This document shows, piece after piece, positions 15,869 to 25,180 of a stretch of 64,000 nt of DNA. Position numbers and translations under genes: made by a program. The DNA is taken from positions 1 through 64,000 of the forward strand of contig JAUXVN010000010.1 in assembly GCA_030684555.1 (NCBI GenBank), in the 5' to 3' direction. Below the pieces are notes generated by a model. The model was not told where the DNA came from and searched no databases. It saw only the letters and a program-made list of their open reading frames with translations. Source of the stretch: Ignavibacteria bacterium. GTDB taxonomy: Bacteria; Bacteroidota; Ignavibacteria; Ignavibacteriales; Ignavibacteriaceae. The stretch's first letter is position 1; every line of letters starts with the position of its first letter.

Positions 15869-18009
15869 ATCATTCCTTCACGTTTGCGGATGAACCATTC
15901 AAGTGCTAATAAAAATATTAATAGAATCAGAAGTCTATGGTCTGACCAAAGATTGTATTCTGCAACAGACATTTTCTCTTGAAGACTATTTTTACTAATC
16001 TTTTCTAATTCATTAAAGATTTGAGAATAATCAGAATGGTTATAAAAACTTCCATTATTCAATTGCGAAAGGAGCATTAAATATTCAAAATCAGCAATCG
16101 GATTCATTAATTCTATGTTAGTCTCTCCGACTGAAAATCTTCCGTTATCTTTACCGAGTTCTTTTTTATTCAAAACAGCTTTACCAATAAAACTATAGTC
16201 ACCGGCTGAAGAAGATTCAAAAGCCCCTTCATAAATTCCATTGCCGAGCGGGTTTAGGGTTATGTTGTATATTGATTCACCTTGTTGAATTTTAACATCT
16301 ACTTCAGCATCGGAGATTATATTAAAACTTTCATCATAAACCTCACCAATGAATTCAACCCTTTCACCAAATGCGTATGTTTTTTTTGTGGTTTTAATTC
16401 TAATCGGTTTATTCTCTTCATTGGCATTAAGCCATTTCAAACTATTCATTAAAAATCGGTCAAATAAATCAATCCCCGATTGTGCTCTAATCAGTTTCCA
16501 CCGCCAAATATCGCTTCCGGTAACAGCTATCGAGCGTTTTGTTCCAAATCGTTTTGTTAAGATCAATGGTGTATTTAAGGTGACATTATTAACTTTTATT
16601 TTTGCAATTTGTTGTGATTCGGGTTTTGAGGAGATCTCCCAATTTGGTATCAAAACTGGGGGAAGATTATTCCATGTATCTATCAAGTTAAGTGCATTGT
16701 TTTGAATTATTGGATTTCTCTGTTCATCGGCAGAAATTAAAGGTTGTGCCTCCAATTGTCCGCTTGAAACTTTATTAACCGAAAAAGGGAGTTCACCTTG
16801 AATTTGCTTCAATTTGTTTACATCAACAAATGGGGAAAGGAGAATGAAAAATGGAATATTTTTTGTAGATATTTTCTGTTGAATAAGTGATAAAAGATCT
16901 AAAGAAGTTTCAGCGGTCGGAAACCCAATTAAAAAAAGAATGTCAGCATCGTTGACAAATTTAGTAACCGGAGTATTGTTAAGATATTTATTTGTCCCGA
17001 GTTGAACTATTGAATTAACAACAATATTTGTATCATTTAACAAGCTGTTTTTAATAAAAGAAAAATCTGTAGTTGCTGTACCACCAATTAAAGTCACTTC
17101 AATTTTATTGCTCAAGACTTTTACAAAAAATAGTTTTGAATTATTTTCTTTTGAAAATTCTTCATTCAGCGGGTTAACTTTTATTGTAAGTTTTTTCTCT
17201 CCGGGTGATTCAGGTTTATAATCAAAATTTATATTATGATTACCTTCATAATTGAGAAAATAATTTTTCTGTTCAATCAGTTTATTCTCTTCAAATAATT
17301 GAATAGTAATATTTTGATTTGAAATCCCTCTGTTAACGATAGTTGTCAACAGTTGTGTTGTTGAACCAACATAAATTATTTCATTGTGAATCACATTCTG
17401 AATAAAAATATCTTTACGTTTTGTTGAATCGCCGACACCGATTGTAAATATTGGCACTGATAGCTTTTCAGCACTATTTATTGCCTGTGACCCTTCTGTA
17501 ATAATTCCATCTGAGATGATTGTAATACTGGCGGCTTCTTCAATTTGTTTAACGTGAGAGATTAGTTTTGCAAAATTTGAAGCCGGCTCTGAAAATTTCA
17601 AATTAATTGAATCAAGATTCCCCGGAGTAATTTCCTTTCCGAAAGTCAAGAGTGCAACATTGTCTTTAATATTGGAGTTTTTCAAATCATTAATAAATTG
17701 ATTGATGATACCGCTCTTATTCATACCATCATCAATTTTAATAGATTCAGAATTATCAATAAAAACTAAATGCTTTGGGACGATTTCTTTTTTTGTAGTT
17801 ATAGTAAGTATCGGTTCAAATATAAAAAAGAGGAGAAGTGTTAGAGATAAAAATCTCAAAATAGTTAAACCAACTTTGTAAAAACCCGAAAGCGGTGGAA
17901 CCGTAATACGATAATAAAATAATGTCCAAATGGAACTGAGAACAATTAATAGGAAAAAAAATATCCAATTAAATGTGAAAGAAAGTGAGATGTTTTCAAT
18001 ATTAAACAT
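15865..18009 (-). CDS. von Willebrand A domain membrane protein
   Basis: 714 residues. Two or three N-terminal membrane segments (about 10-32, 42-70) are followed by a vWA-type domain with VFIDNSESIKID, in which D-N-S-E-S fits the DxSxS metal site. A long beta-rich region (Ig-like repeats with ITIQLFEENKLIE and VDVKIQQGE) and a second alpha/beta region with ADILFLIGFPTAET resemble a class I glutamine-amidotransferase-like fold but no catalytic Cys is obvious. A last membrane segment lies at about 690-708 (LLILLIFLLALEWFI), then a short basic tail. The order resembles BatA-neighbour and CobQ-like vWA proteins. Probable inner-membrane, periplasm-facing protein of unknown role, transcribed with comF. 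Confidence 0.75.
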   Translation of the reverse strand: MFNIENISLSFTFNWIFFFLLIVLSSIWTLFYYRITVPPLSGFYKVGLTILRFLSLTLLLFFIFEPILTITTKKEIVPKHLVFIDNSESIKIDDGMNKSGIINQFINDLKNSNIKDNVALLTFGKEITPGNLDSINLKFSEPASNFAKLISHVKQIEEAASITIISDGIITEGSQAINSAEKLSVPIFTIGVGDSTKRKDIFIQNVIHNEIIYVGSTTQLLTTIVNRGISNQNITIQLFEENKLIEQKNYFLNYEGNHNINFDYKPESPGEKKLTIKVNPLNEEFSKENNSKLFFVKVLSNKIEVTLIGGTATTDFSFIKNSLLNDTNIVVNSIVQLGTNKYLNNTPVTKFVNDADILFLIGFPTAETSLDLLSLIQQKISTKNIPFFILLSPFVDVNKLKQIQGELPFSVNKVSSGQLEAQPLISADEQRNPIIQNNALNLIDTWNNLPPVLIPNWEISSKPESQQIAKIKVNNVTLNTPLILTKRFGTKRSIAVTGSDIWRWKLIRAQSGIDLFDRFLMNSLKWLNANEENKPIRIKTTKKTYAFGERVEFIGEVYDESFNIISDAEVDVKIQQGESIYNITLNPLGNGIYEGAFESSSAGDYSFIGKAVLNKKELGKDNGRFSVGETNIELMNPIADFEYLMLLSQLNNGSFYNHSDYSQIFNELEKISKNSLQEKMSVAEYNLWSDHRLLILLIFLLALEWFIRKREGMI

Positions 18010-18038
18010 TATATCAGGTAAGTTTGGATTTTTATTAA

Positions 18039-18815
18039 TTACTTCTGCTTATTAAACAGTTCATTGATATTCCATTCCTTCATCTTTTCATAAGTTTCAT
18101 AGTCGGTGAGGTCAAAATGAATAGGCGAGACTGAGATATAATTATTTCTTACTGCATATTGGTCCATTTTAGGATCGTTATCGCAATCAACTAAATTACC
18201 TGTCAGCCAATAATAATCTCTTCCGTAAGGGTCTTGTCTTTTTTCGTAAATGTCATCCCATTTTGATTTTCCTTGTTGGGTTAACATAATTCCTTGAATA
18301 TCATTTTCATTGCGATCAGGAACATTAATATTTAACATTGTTCCTTTTGTTAAACCTTTCTCGTTAATAAGTTTGGCAAACTTTTTTGCGACTTCTGCGG
18401 CAAGAGTAAAATGCTTAGCGGAATGACTTGTAACCGAAATAGCTATTGCAGGGACATCCATTATCGCAGCTTCTCTCGCAGCCGAAACAGTTCCGGAATA
18501 AATTACATTTGTTGCGGTATTAGAACCATGATTGATTCCGGATACAACAATATCAGGAACTTCTGTCATAATATTACGAATCCCCATTTTTACACAATCA
18601 GCCGGAGTTCCATCAACGGCATAACCGAAAAATTCATTATTCTTATAAAATTTTATTACTCTTAATGGCACTTGCATCGTGATTGCATGACCAACCGCAC
18701 TCTGTTCTTTTAGTGGAGCCACGACTGTTACATCACCAATTTCTTTTAGTGCTTGTGTTAAATGAAAAATTCCAATGGAATCTATTCCATCATCATTACT
18801 TACTAATATTTTCAA
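18039..18815 (-). CDS. surE: 5'/3'-nucleotidase SurE
   Basis: 258 residues, the usual length. SurE removes phosphate from nucleoside monophosphates and short polyphosphates in a divalent-metal reaction. The metal site opens the protein, ILVSNDDGIDS (DD at 8-9), with Ser and Asn ligands in VVSGINHGSN, and AYAVDGTPADC forms the nucleoside pocket. Everything expected is present. It lies 30 bases upstream of the vWA gene on the same strand and is divergent from pgeF. Confidence 0.96.
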   Translation of the reverse strand: MKILVSNDDGIDSIGIFHLTQALKEIGDVTVVAPLKEQSAVGHAITMQVPLRVIKFYKNNEFFGYAVDGTPADCVKMGIRNIMTEVPDIVVSGINHGSNTATNVIYSGTVSAAREAAIMDVPAIAISVTSHSAKHFTLAAEVAKKFAKLINEKGLTKGTMLNINVPDRNENDIQGIMLTQQGKSKWDDIYEKRQDPYGRDYYWLTGNLVDCDNDPKMDQYAVRNNYISVSPIHFDLTDYETYEKMKEWNINELFNKQK

Positions 18816-18964
18816 AAATTTACCTCATTTGTTTAAAAACGCAAATCAATATAATACTTAGCCATAATAGTCCCAATGGTATAAACCAAGACAAAAAATA
18901 GATTAACTCATTTTTGGTTTCATTCTTAGCTTTCAGTAGTTTTGCAAATTAAAAGTAGGTATTC

Positions 18965-19702
18965 GTGATAATTATTAAGTCTCTATTATTAAGTCGTTTC
19001 CCTGAAATATCATTTGGTTTCAGTACCAAAGTTCATTTGGGGAGTGAAGCTCCGTTTAATTTCAACCTTTCACAATATGTTGGAGATGACCCGGATGTTG
19101 TTTATCAAAACAGAAAAATGTTTTTTAATGAATTAGGAATTGAACCGGATGTCATAGCTTTTCAAAAACAGGTTCATGGTGATGAAATTTCTGTTATTGA
19201 AAAATCTGGTTATTGTGGTGAGAGTGATGTTATGATTACTCAAAAGCCTGGTATTCCCTTAGCAATTAGTACCGCTGATTGCACCCCGATTTTCCTATTT
19301 GATAATAAAAATAAAATTATTGTCGGAATTCATTCAGGCTGGAAAAGTACAGCAAAAAAAATAACATCAAAAACGATTCAGTTACTGATTAGTGACTTCA
19401 AGGTTAATCCGATTGATTTAAATGTTTATATAGGTCCGTCAATTTCGCAGAAAAATTATGAAGTCGGTGAAGAAGTCGCTGTTCAATTCGATGCAAAGTA
19501 TATTAAACAAGAAAATCAAAAACTATTTCTCGATGTTGCCGGATGTAATTATGACATGCTACTCGAAAATGAAATTTCGATAGAAAATATTCAGCGTTCT
19601 AACTTATGCAGTTTTGAACAGAAAGATTTACTTCATTCATACAGAAGAGAAGGATTGAAGTCGGGGAGAGCACTTGGCTTAATCTATTTGAAGCAAAATT
19701 AG
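18965..19702 (+). CDS. pgeF: PgeF/YfiH, peptidoglycan editing factor
   Basis: 245 residues from a GTG at 18965. The family (DUF152, laccase-domain) prevents misincorporation in peptidoglycan and has purine nucleoside phosphorylase/adenosine deaminase activity in several members. Metal and active-site residues are seen in QKQVHGDEI, TADCTPIFLFD, GIHSGWKST and the C-terminal LHSYRREGLKSGR. Adjacent genes are a transporter one base downstream and surE divergent, giving little further clue. Confidence 0.92.
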   Translation: MIIIKSLLLSRFPEISFGFSTKVHLGSEAPFNFNLSQYVGDDPDVVYQNRKMFFNELGIEPDVIAFQKQVHGDEISVIEKSGYCGESDVMITQKPGIPLAISTADCTPIFLFDNKNKIIVGIHSGWKSTAKKITSKTIQLLISDFKVNPIDLNVYIGPSISQKNYEVGEEVAVQFDAKYIKQENQKLFLDVAGCNYDMLLENEISIENIQRSNLCSFEQKDLLHSYRREGLKSGRALGLIYLKQN

Positions 19703-19703
19703 T

Positions 19704-20615
19704 ATGAATGAAAAACTTAAAATCCCTTCCGTTTATATTATAATATCGCTGATTTGGGGTTCTACATGGTTAGCAATTCGTATTGGTTTAGAATCGTTAA
19801 CTCCTTTTCTTTCTGCAGGGTTAAGATTCTTAGTGGCTGCACTGGTAATTTATCTACTAATGTTGATTAAAAAACTGCCAATTCAAAAAGATAAAATGGC
19901 GCTAAAATTATATCTTCAGATGGGTTTCTTTTCATTCATAATTCCATTTGGACTTGTTTATTGGGGGCAGCAGTTTATAGCATCCGGATTAGCATCAGTA
20001 TTATTTGGGGTATATCCATTCTTTGTAGCAATCTTCTCAAAGATTGTTATGCCGGAAGAAAAAATTGAATTAGTAAAAATTATTGGAATGGTACTCGGTT
20101 TTGTCGGAATAATATTTATTTTTTCAGATAATCTTGATTTTAAATTGGACTCTGATTTCCTCGGTATGAGTGCAGTATTATTAAGTGGAATAATGCAATC
20201 GACTATAGCTGTGACTATTAAGAAGAATGGCAAACATTTAAATTCATTATCGATGAATCTTATTCCAATGTTGTTAGCCGGAATTGTAATGACAGCAGGT
20301 GCTTTTTTTGTTGAAGACCTGTCCCGGGTAAAATTTGATTTTAAAGCAGTCTCAACTGTTTTGTATCTCGGAGTTTTTGGGAGTGTGGTTACTTTCACTT
20401 CATATTATTGGTTGTTGAAGAGAATTAATATTTTATTACTCTCGTTAATTGCATTCATCACACCGGTTATTGCTATGTTATTAGGTTGGATATTTTATAA
20501 TGAAACCCTTCAAAACCATCATCTAATTGGAAGCGGGTTTGTACTAATCGGGTTGCTTTTTGCAAATCTTTCAAATATTAAATTAAAGAATAAACTTTAT
20601 ACAGGATTAAGGTAA
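19704..20615 (+). CDS. EamA/DMT-family transporter
   Basis: 303 residues with ten predicted membrane helices in two EamA repeats (about 5-140 and 150-295). The first repeat begins SVYIIISLIWGSTWLAIRIG, the second with SGIMQSTIAVTIKK. The typical family proline/glycine pattern LIAFITPVIAMLLGW is near the end. Members export amino acids or other small metabolites; the substrate cannot be read here. It begins right after the pgeF stop and precedes folB by six bases. Confidence 0.9.
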   Translation: MNEKLKIPSVYIIISLIWGSTWLAIRIGLESLTPFLSAGLRFLVAALVIYLLMLIKKLPIQKDKMALKLYLQMGFFSFIIPFGLVYWGQQFIASGLASVLFGVYPFFVAIFSKIVMPEEKIELVKIIGMVLGFVGIIFIFSDNLDFKLDSDFLGMSAVLLSGIMQSTIAVTIKKNGKHLNSLSMNLIPMLLAGIVMTAGAFFVEDLSRVKFDFKAVSTVLYLGVFGSVVTFTSYYWLLKRINILLLSLIAFITPVIAMLLGWIFYNETLQNHHLIGSGFVLIGLLFANLSNIKLKNKLYTGLR

Positions 20616-20621
20616 AAACTG

Positions 20622-21017
20622 ATGCAGAATATTATCAGAATTAAAAAAGCAACTTTTTATGCATATCATGGTGTTTTTAAACAAGAACAAAATGTGGGCG
20701 GCAAATTTGAAGCGGATATAGATTTACATACTGACTTCCTTCATGCAACTGAAACAGATTCGCTAAAGCAAACCGTGGATTATGAAAAAGTATATAATCT
20801 TCTATCCGATCTTGCTATGACTCAAAAATTTTACTTAGTCGAAACATTGGCATTAAGATTGGTCGAAGCAATATTTGAAAATTTTCCAACTGTGGAAAAA
20901 ACTGTTATTAGAGTGAGAAAAAATAATCCTCCGATTGGCGGGGTTGTAGATTGTGTTGAAGTTGAAGTTGAATCAACGAGAGAAGAATATTTGCAAAAAA
21001 TTTATCAAAAGAGATGA
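20622..21017 (+). CDS. folB: Dihydroneopterin aldolase
   Basis: 131 residues, usual size. It cleaves 7,8-dihydroneopterin to 6-hydroxymethyl-dihydropterin and glycolaldehyde in folate synthesis. AYHGVFKQEQNVGGKFEADI and SLKQTVDYEKVYNLL are the family signatures. ETLALRLVEAIF and IRVRKNNPPIGG give the pterin-binding Glu and lysine. The stop overlaps the folK start (ATGA). Confidence 0.95.
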   Translation: MQNIIRIKKATFYAYHGVFKQEQNVGGKFEADIDLHTDFLHATETDSLKQTVDYEKVYNLLSDLAMTQKFYLVETLALRLVEAIFENFPTVEKTVIRVRKNNPPIGGVVDCVEVEVESTREEYLQKIYQKR

Positions 21018-21553
21018 ATATCAGAAAAACCAAAAACATCTTCTTAGGTTTAGGTTCCAATTTAGGTAATCGATTAGAATATCTTTATAAAGCTATCAAC
21101 GAGATTCATGCTGACGGGAATAATAATGTAGTGATTGCCTCATCAATTTATGAAACACGACCATTCGGAAATCCGGATCAAAATAATTTTCTTAATGCTG
21201 TGATTAAAATTGAATCTGATTTTCAACCGGATGAACTTTTATCTTTTCTTAAAAAAGTTGAAAAAAGAGTAGGACGAATTGAAAGAGAAAAATGGAATGC
21301 CCGGGAAATTGATATTGATATACTTTTCTATGATGATTTGATTATGCAAAAAGAAAATATTGAAATTCCACATCATTATATAGCCTCTAGAGACTTTGTT
21401 CTCATCCCACTTTGTGAAATTGAACCCAATTTTATTCATCCTGTTTTAAATAGAAAAATTTGTGATATTTGTATTAAAGAAAATGAGAGTTTTATCATTG
21501 ATAAAATTAAAAATCAAATTATGATAAAGGGCTTAAATGTCTGTATTGAATGA
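21014..21553 (+). CDS. folK: 6-hydroxymethyl-7,8-dihydropterin pyrophosphokinase
   Basis: 179 residues. FolK transfers pyrophosphate from ATP to the hydroxymethyl pterin, the step after FolB. Signatures: FLGLGSNLGNRLEYL, SSIYETRPFGNPDQNNFLNA, and the metal/ATP site REKWNAREIDIDILFYDD, followed by IPHHYIASRDFVLIPLCEI. Translation is coupled to folB. The last 17 bases overlap the kinase gene. Confidence 0.96.
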   Translation: MNIRKTKNIFLGLGSNLGNRLEYLYKAINEIHADGNNNVVIASSIYETRPFGNPDQNNFLNAVIKIESDFQPDELLSFLKKVEKRVGRIEREKWNAREIDIDILFYDDLIMQKENIEIPHHYIASRDFVLIPLCEIEPNFIHPVLNRKICDICIKENESFIIDKIKNQIMIKGLNVCIE

Positions 21554-22202
21554 CACAAGCATAAAATATATTGCAGTTGAAGGTGTAATTGGAGTTGGTA
21601 AAACTTCGCTGGCAAAAAAGTTAAAAGAAAAATTAGACTCGCAGCTAATTGTTGAACAGTTTGAAGTCAATCCATTTTTGGAGAAATTCTATAGCGACAG
21701 AAAACGTTTTGCTTTTCAGACTCAAATGTTTTTTCTTGTAAATAGATTCAAACAACAAGAAGATTTGAACCAGGAAAATCTTTTTTCTCAATTTGTAGTT
21801 GCTGATTACATTTTTGAAAAAGATAGAATTTTTGCTTACCTTAATTTAAGCGGTGATGAGTTAAAATTGTATGAAACGATGTTTCCATTACTCTTTAAAA
21901 ATCTAAGAAAACCTGATTTAGTTGTTTATCTCCAATCAAATGTAGACCGGTTGATGTACAATATAAGAAAGCGTAACCGTCAGTTCGAAAGGAATATTTC
22001 ACGCAGTTATATAGAAGAACTTTGTGATGCTTATGATCATTTTTTCTTTCGATATTCATCAACACCTTTATTAATAGTAAATTCCTCGGATATCGATTTT
22101 GTAAATAGCGAAAAGGATTTTGGCGAATTATTTAAAGCAATTTTCCGGGATGACAGAGGATTTATTGAGTATTTCCAACCGGAAGTGAAGCGTTTATTAT
22201 GA
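21537..22202 (+). CDS. Deoxynucleoside kinase
   Basis: 221 residues of the dCK/dGK/TK2 family, salvaging deoxynucleosides by 5'-phosphorylation. P-loop EGVIGVGKTSLAKKL at about 15-29, the family DR-type motif in VADYIFEKDRIFA, and a lid region with NIRKRNRQFERNI are visible. The pairing folB-folK-deoxynucleoside kinase is frequent in this phylum. Base specificity (dG/dA versus dC) cannot be set from sequence alone. Confidence 0.9.
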   Translation: MSVLNDTSIKYIAVEGVIGVGKTSLAKKLKEKLDSQLIVEQFEVNPFLEKFYSDRKRFAFQTQMFFLVNRFKQQEDLNQENLFSQFVVADYIFEKDRIFAYLNLSGDELKLYETMFPLLFKNLRKPDLVVYLQSNVDRLMYNIRKRNRQFERNISRSYIEELCDAYDHFFFRYSSTPLLIVNSSDIDFVNSEKDFGELFKAIFRDDRGFIEYFQPEVKRLL

Positions 22203-22429
22203 AAGTGATTTTAATTGCACTGTTAGTTTTTCTGTTTTACATTGCATTCAAAGTACTTCGTTTTTTTAGTCAGATTTCTAAAGCGGTTGAAAATAGTAAG
22301 CAAAATGCATCAGCAGGTTTTAAAATGAATTCGAACCCAAATGCACCGCAAAAAGGTACTATCAATAAAAAAGATATTGTTGATGCCGATTTTGTAGATA
22401 TTAAAGAAGAAAAAGAGAAACATGATTAA
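22199..22429 (+). CDS. Small membrane protein, DUF4834-like
   Basis: 76 residues: one N-terminal membrane segment (MKVILIALLVFLFYIAFKVL), a hydrophilic Asn/Lys linker, and the conserved ending KKDIVDADFVDIKEE. This tail and size match the DUF4834-type small proteins of Bacteroidota. The start overlaps the kinase stop by four bases. Function unknown. Confidence 0.65.
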   Translation: MKVILIALLVFLFYIAFKVLRFFSQISKAVENSKQNASAGFKMNSNPNAPQKGTINKKDIVDADFVDIKEEKEKHD

Positions 22430-22446
22430 AGTTATTTAATTCCATT

Positions 22447-23394
22447 ATGAATCAACAAAAACAATATATTTCTGTTCTTGATATAGGTTCAAATTCCTTC
22501 CATTTTATACTCGCTCAAATAAAAAATAATGCCATCTCAATAATTGAACGAGAACGTTATGTCCTTCGTTTAAGTAAATTTGACATCAGCGGAGTAAATA
22601 TTATTAGTATAGAGAATTTTAATAATGCGTTGGAGATAATTAAGAAGATTGATTTAACTTCAAAATCTTATAATTCAAAACTAATAATTGTTGCGACAAG
22701 TGCAGTGCGTGAATCAGAAAACAAGGAAAAATTTATTGAATATATTTATTCACAAACAGGGCACAAAATTAATTTGCTTAGTGGTGAGAATGAAGCCGAA
22801 TTAATTTTTTCGGGCGTGCTGAATTCATTAAATGATATTAGTAACAAATTCATTTGTAATATCGACATTGGAGGGGGCAGTACAGAAATTATTCTTGGAA
22901 ACAATGAGAAGATTCAAAATTCGGTTAGTCTCAAAATTGGCGCTGTAAGAATGTCCCAACAGTTTTTTGAGAATTATGAATTAACAGAACAAGCGATAAA
23001 CAACTGTTATGAATATTTGATGACACTCCTTAAAGCAAACTTAAGTCTAAATGATTTTAGTTTTGTAGAGAAATTTGTAGGAACATCCGGTACTATACTT
23101 ACAATTCTCGAATTGTTAAAAAAGAATTCAATTATCACCCAGGAGGAAAATAGTTTTTCATATAATCATTTTGTAATAATTAAAGATAGAATTCTTAATG
23201 CAAAAACGATTGAACAGCGATTGGCAATTCCCGGTGTTGAAGTAAGAAGAGCTGATATACTGCCTGCGGGTGTTATAATTCTTGATTCGATTTTTAAATC
23301 ACTTAAAATTAAAGAATTGCGAGTCTCTACTTATTCGCTTAGAGAAGGAGTCGTTTTTGCAATATTAAATAAGAGTAATAAAATATTTATCTGA
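22447..23394 (+). CDS. Ppx/GppA exopolyphosphatase-like protein
   Basis: 315 residues, the short two-domain form. It belongs to the ASKHA fold: phosphate-1 motif VLDIGSNSFHFIL, then NIDIGGGSTEIILG (phosphate-2), and VGTSGTILTI. The C-terminal RRADILPAGVIILD with STYSLREGVVFAIL is typical. Members hydrolyse inorganic polyphosphate or (p)ppGpp 5'-phosphate; short forms such as this one may do either. Seventeen bases after the small membrane gene. Confidence 0.9.
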   Translation: MNQQKQYISVLDIGSNSFHFILAQIKNNAISIIERERYVLRLSKFDISGVNIISIENFNNALEIIKKIDLTSKSYNSKLIIVATSAVRESENKEKFIEYIYSQTGHKINLLSGENEAELIFSGVLNSLNDISNKFICNIDIGGGSTEIILGNNEKIQNSVSLKIGAVRMSQQFFENYELTEQAINNCYEYLMTLLKANLSLNDFSFVEKFVGTSGTILTILELLKKNSIITQEENSFSYNHFVIIKDRILNAKTIEQRLAIPGVEVRRADILPAGVIILDSIFKSLKIKELRVSTYSLREGVVFAILNKSNKIFI

Positions 23395-23442
23395 AACTTT
23401 ATTTTAGTGGACTCATCTCACAGCATAAAAAGGAGATTTGAA

Positions 23443-23832
23443 ATGAATTATTATAATTCGAAAAAAGTTACAACAACCTTTGATGAAACTTTAATCAAAA
23501 TTGCCGAAGAATTGAAAAAAGAGGGATTTGGAATCCTAACCGAGATTGATGTAAAAACTACACTTAAAAACAAACTCGATGTTGATTTTAGAAAGTATAA
23601 AATTCTTGGTGCGTGTAACCCATCATTTGCTTATAAAGCGCTCCAGGTAGAAGAGAATCTTGGTGTACTTCTTCCTTGTAATGTCGTTGTTCAAGAAACT
23701 GAATCAGGTGAAGTACAAGTCTCAGTAGTTAATCCATTAGTCTCAATGCAGGCAGTCAGTAATGAAAAATTAACTGAAGTTGCCGGAGAAGTATCGCAAA
23801 AATTGCAGAATGCATTAGGTAATCTTTATTAG
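23443..23832 (+). CDS. DUF302 domain protein
   Basis: 129 residues from ATG 23443, chosen because AAGGAG lies 8 bases before it; a GTG at 23407 would add 12 residues ahead of the ribosome site. The domain shows EELKKEGFGILTEIDVKTTL, then RKYKILGACNPSFAYKALQ and GVLLPCNVVVQE, matching DUF302. These proteins are often linked to redox or sulfur metabolism but have no assigned reaction. It stands alone between Ppx and the methyltransferase. Confidence 0.88.
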   Translation: MNYYNSKKVTTTFDETLIKIAEELKKEGFGILTEIDVKTTLKNKLDVDFRKYKILGACNPSFAYKALQVEENLGVLLPCNVVVQETESGEVQVSVVNPLVSMQAVSNEKLTEVAGEVSQKLQNALGNLY

Positions 23833-23910
23833 TCATCGAACTTTTTTTTTGTGGATTCAATCTTTGACTGAGATTCTTCTTATCTTGATATATAAAATTA
23901 AAAAGGAAGT

Positions 23911-25080
23911 ATGAAAAATATTTATTTGAAGAAGAATGAAGAAAGAAGATTGCTGCAAGGGCACTTATGGATTTTCAGCAATGAAATTGCCAAAATTGAT
24001 GAGGAAATTGAAAATGGCGATACCATAAGTGTAATTGATTCTACCGGAAAATTTTTGGGTACAGGATTTTACAACAAATCATCTTTAATATCAGTCAGAT
24101 TAATTAGCCGGGAACGAGTAGAAAATTTAAGTGTATTACTTAAAGACAGGTTTGAAAAAGCATACAATTTAAGAAAAGAGTTTTACCCAAAGCGAAGTTC
24201 ATATCGTTTGGTTTTTGGTGAGAGTGATTTTCTTCCAGGATTGATTATTGATAAATACAATGACACTTATGTTTTGCAAGTTAATTCAATCGGGATCCAA
24301 AAGAACATAGAATCAATTGTTGCCATTTTAAAAGAGAACTTTGATGCAAAAGCAATTTTAACAAAAAACGATAAACATTTTCGTGCATTAGAAGGACTTG
24401 GGGAGACTGATGAAATCTATTTGGGAAATCCTATCGAAGAAGTAATAGATGATGGTTTTTTAAAGTATAAAATTGATTTTTCATCCTCACAAAAGACCGG
24501 GTTTTATTTTGATCAGTCAGATAATAGACTCTTCATTGAAAAGATTTGTAAGAATAAAAAAGTTGTTGATGCTTTTTGTAATTCAGGGGGATTCGGTTTA
24601 CATGCCGCATTCGTTGGAGCGGAAGAAGTAACATTTATTGATTCTTCAGAACGTGAAATTAATTCAGTCAAACAAAATATTGTGTTAAATCAATTAGAAA
24701 ATAAATTCAATTTTGTTGTTGGTGACACATTTGATGTTCTTGAAAATATTAGGAACGATAATAAGAAATTTGATGTGGTTATGATAGATCCTCCGGCTTT
24801 CGCAAAAACGAAGAAAAATCTTACGGTCGCGATTAAAGGTTATGAAAGAATTAATTCACTTGCAATCAGCTTGATTAAGTCTGGTGGTTACCTTGTTTCC
24901 TCATCATGTTCTTTTCATCTAAGTAAAACTGATTTTTTGCATATAATAAATAAATCCGCTCGCAAACAAAACCGGGATATTCAACTTATTCATTTTAATA
25001 ATGCATCACTTGATCATCCGCAACTACCTTCGATGGAAGAGACTAACTATCTCAAGTTTGCTGTATTTAAATTATCTTAA
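23911..25080 (+). CDS. Class I rRNA methyltransferase, RlmI-like
   Basis: 389 residues. An N-terminal PUA domain (about 1-75: KNEERRLLQGHLWIFSNEI) is followed by a linker domain and a SAM-dependent Rossmann fold from about 185: GFYFDQSDNR, VVDAFCNSGGFGLHAAFVGA (SAM loop) and VMIDPPAFAKTKKN (the DPPxF catalytic motif for base methylation). RlmI methylates 23S rRNA C1962 (5-methylcytosine) in E. coli; the same role is probable, but close paralogues act on other sites. AAAAAGGAAGT precedes the ATG. Confidence 0.9.
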   Translation: MKNIYLKKNEERRLLQGHLWIFSNEIAKIDEEIENGDTISVIDSTGKFLGTGFYNKSSLISVRLISRERVENLSVLLKDRFEKAYNLRKEFYPKRSSYRLVFGESDFLPGLIIDKYNDTYVLQVNSIGIQKNIESIVAILKENFDAKAILTKNDKHFRALEGLGETDEIYLGNPIEEVIDDGFLKYKIDFSSSQKTGFYFDQSDNRLFIEKICKNKKVVDAFCNSGGFGLHAAFVGAEEVTFIDSSEREINSVKQNIVLNQLENKFNFVVGDTFDVLENIRNDNKKFDVVMIDPPAFAKTKKNLTVAIKGYERINSLAISLIKSGGYLVSSSCSFHLSKTDFLHIINKSARKQNRDIQLIHFNNASLDHPQLPSMEETNYLKFAVFKLS

Positions 25081-25180
25081 GTTATGAGTTTTAAAAAATT
25101 AAATTATTCTTTAAGATTTTTGCAACATTTCTTTTTCTAAATGCGTCTAACAAAACGTCTTTTCAAAATTATAAAATTTA

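Noticed and set aside
16349-16705. Plus-strand reading of 118 codons
   Set aside because: Antisense shadow of the vWA membrane protein; no family likeness.
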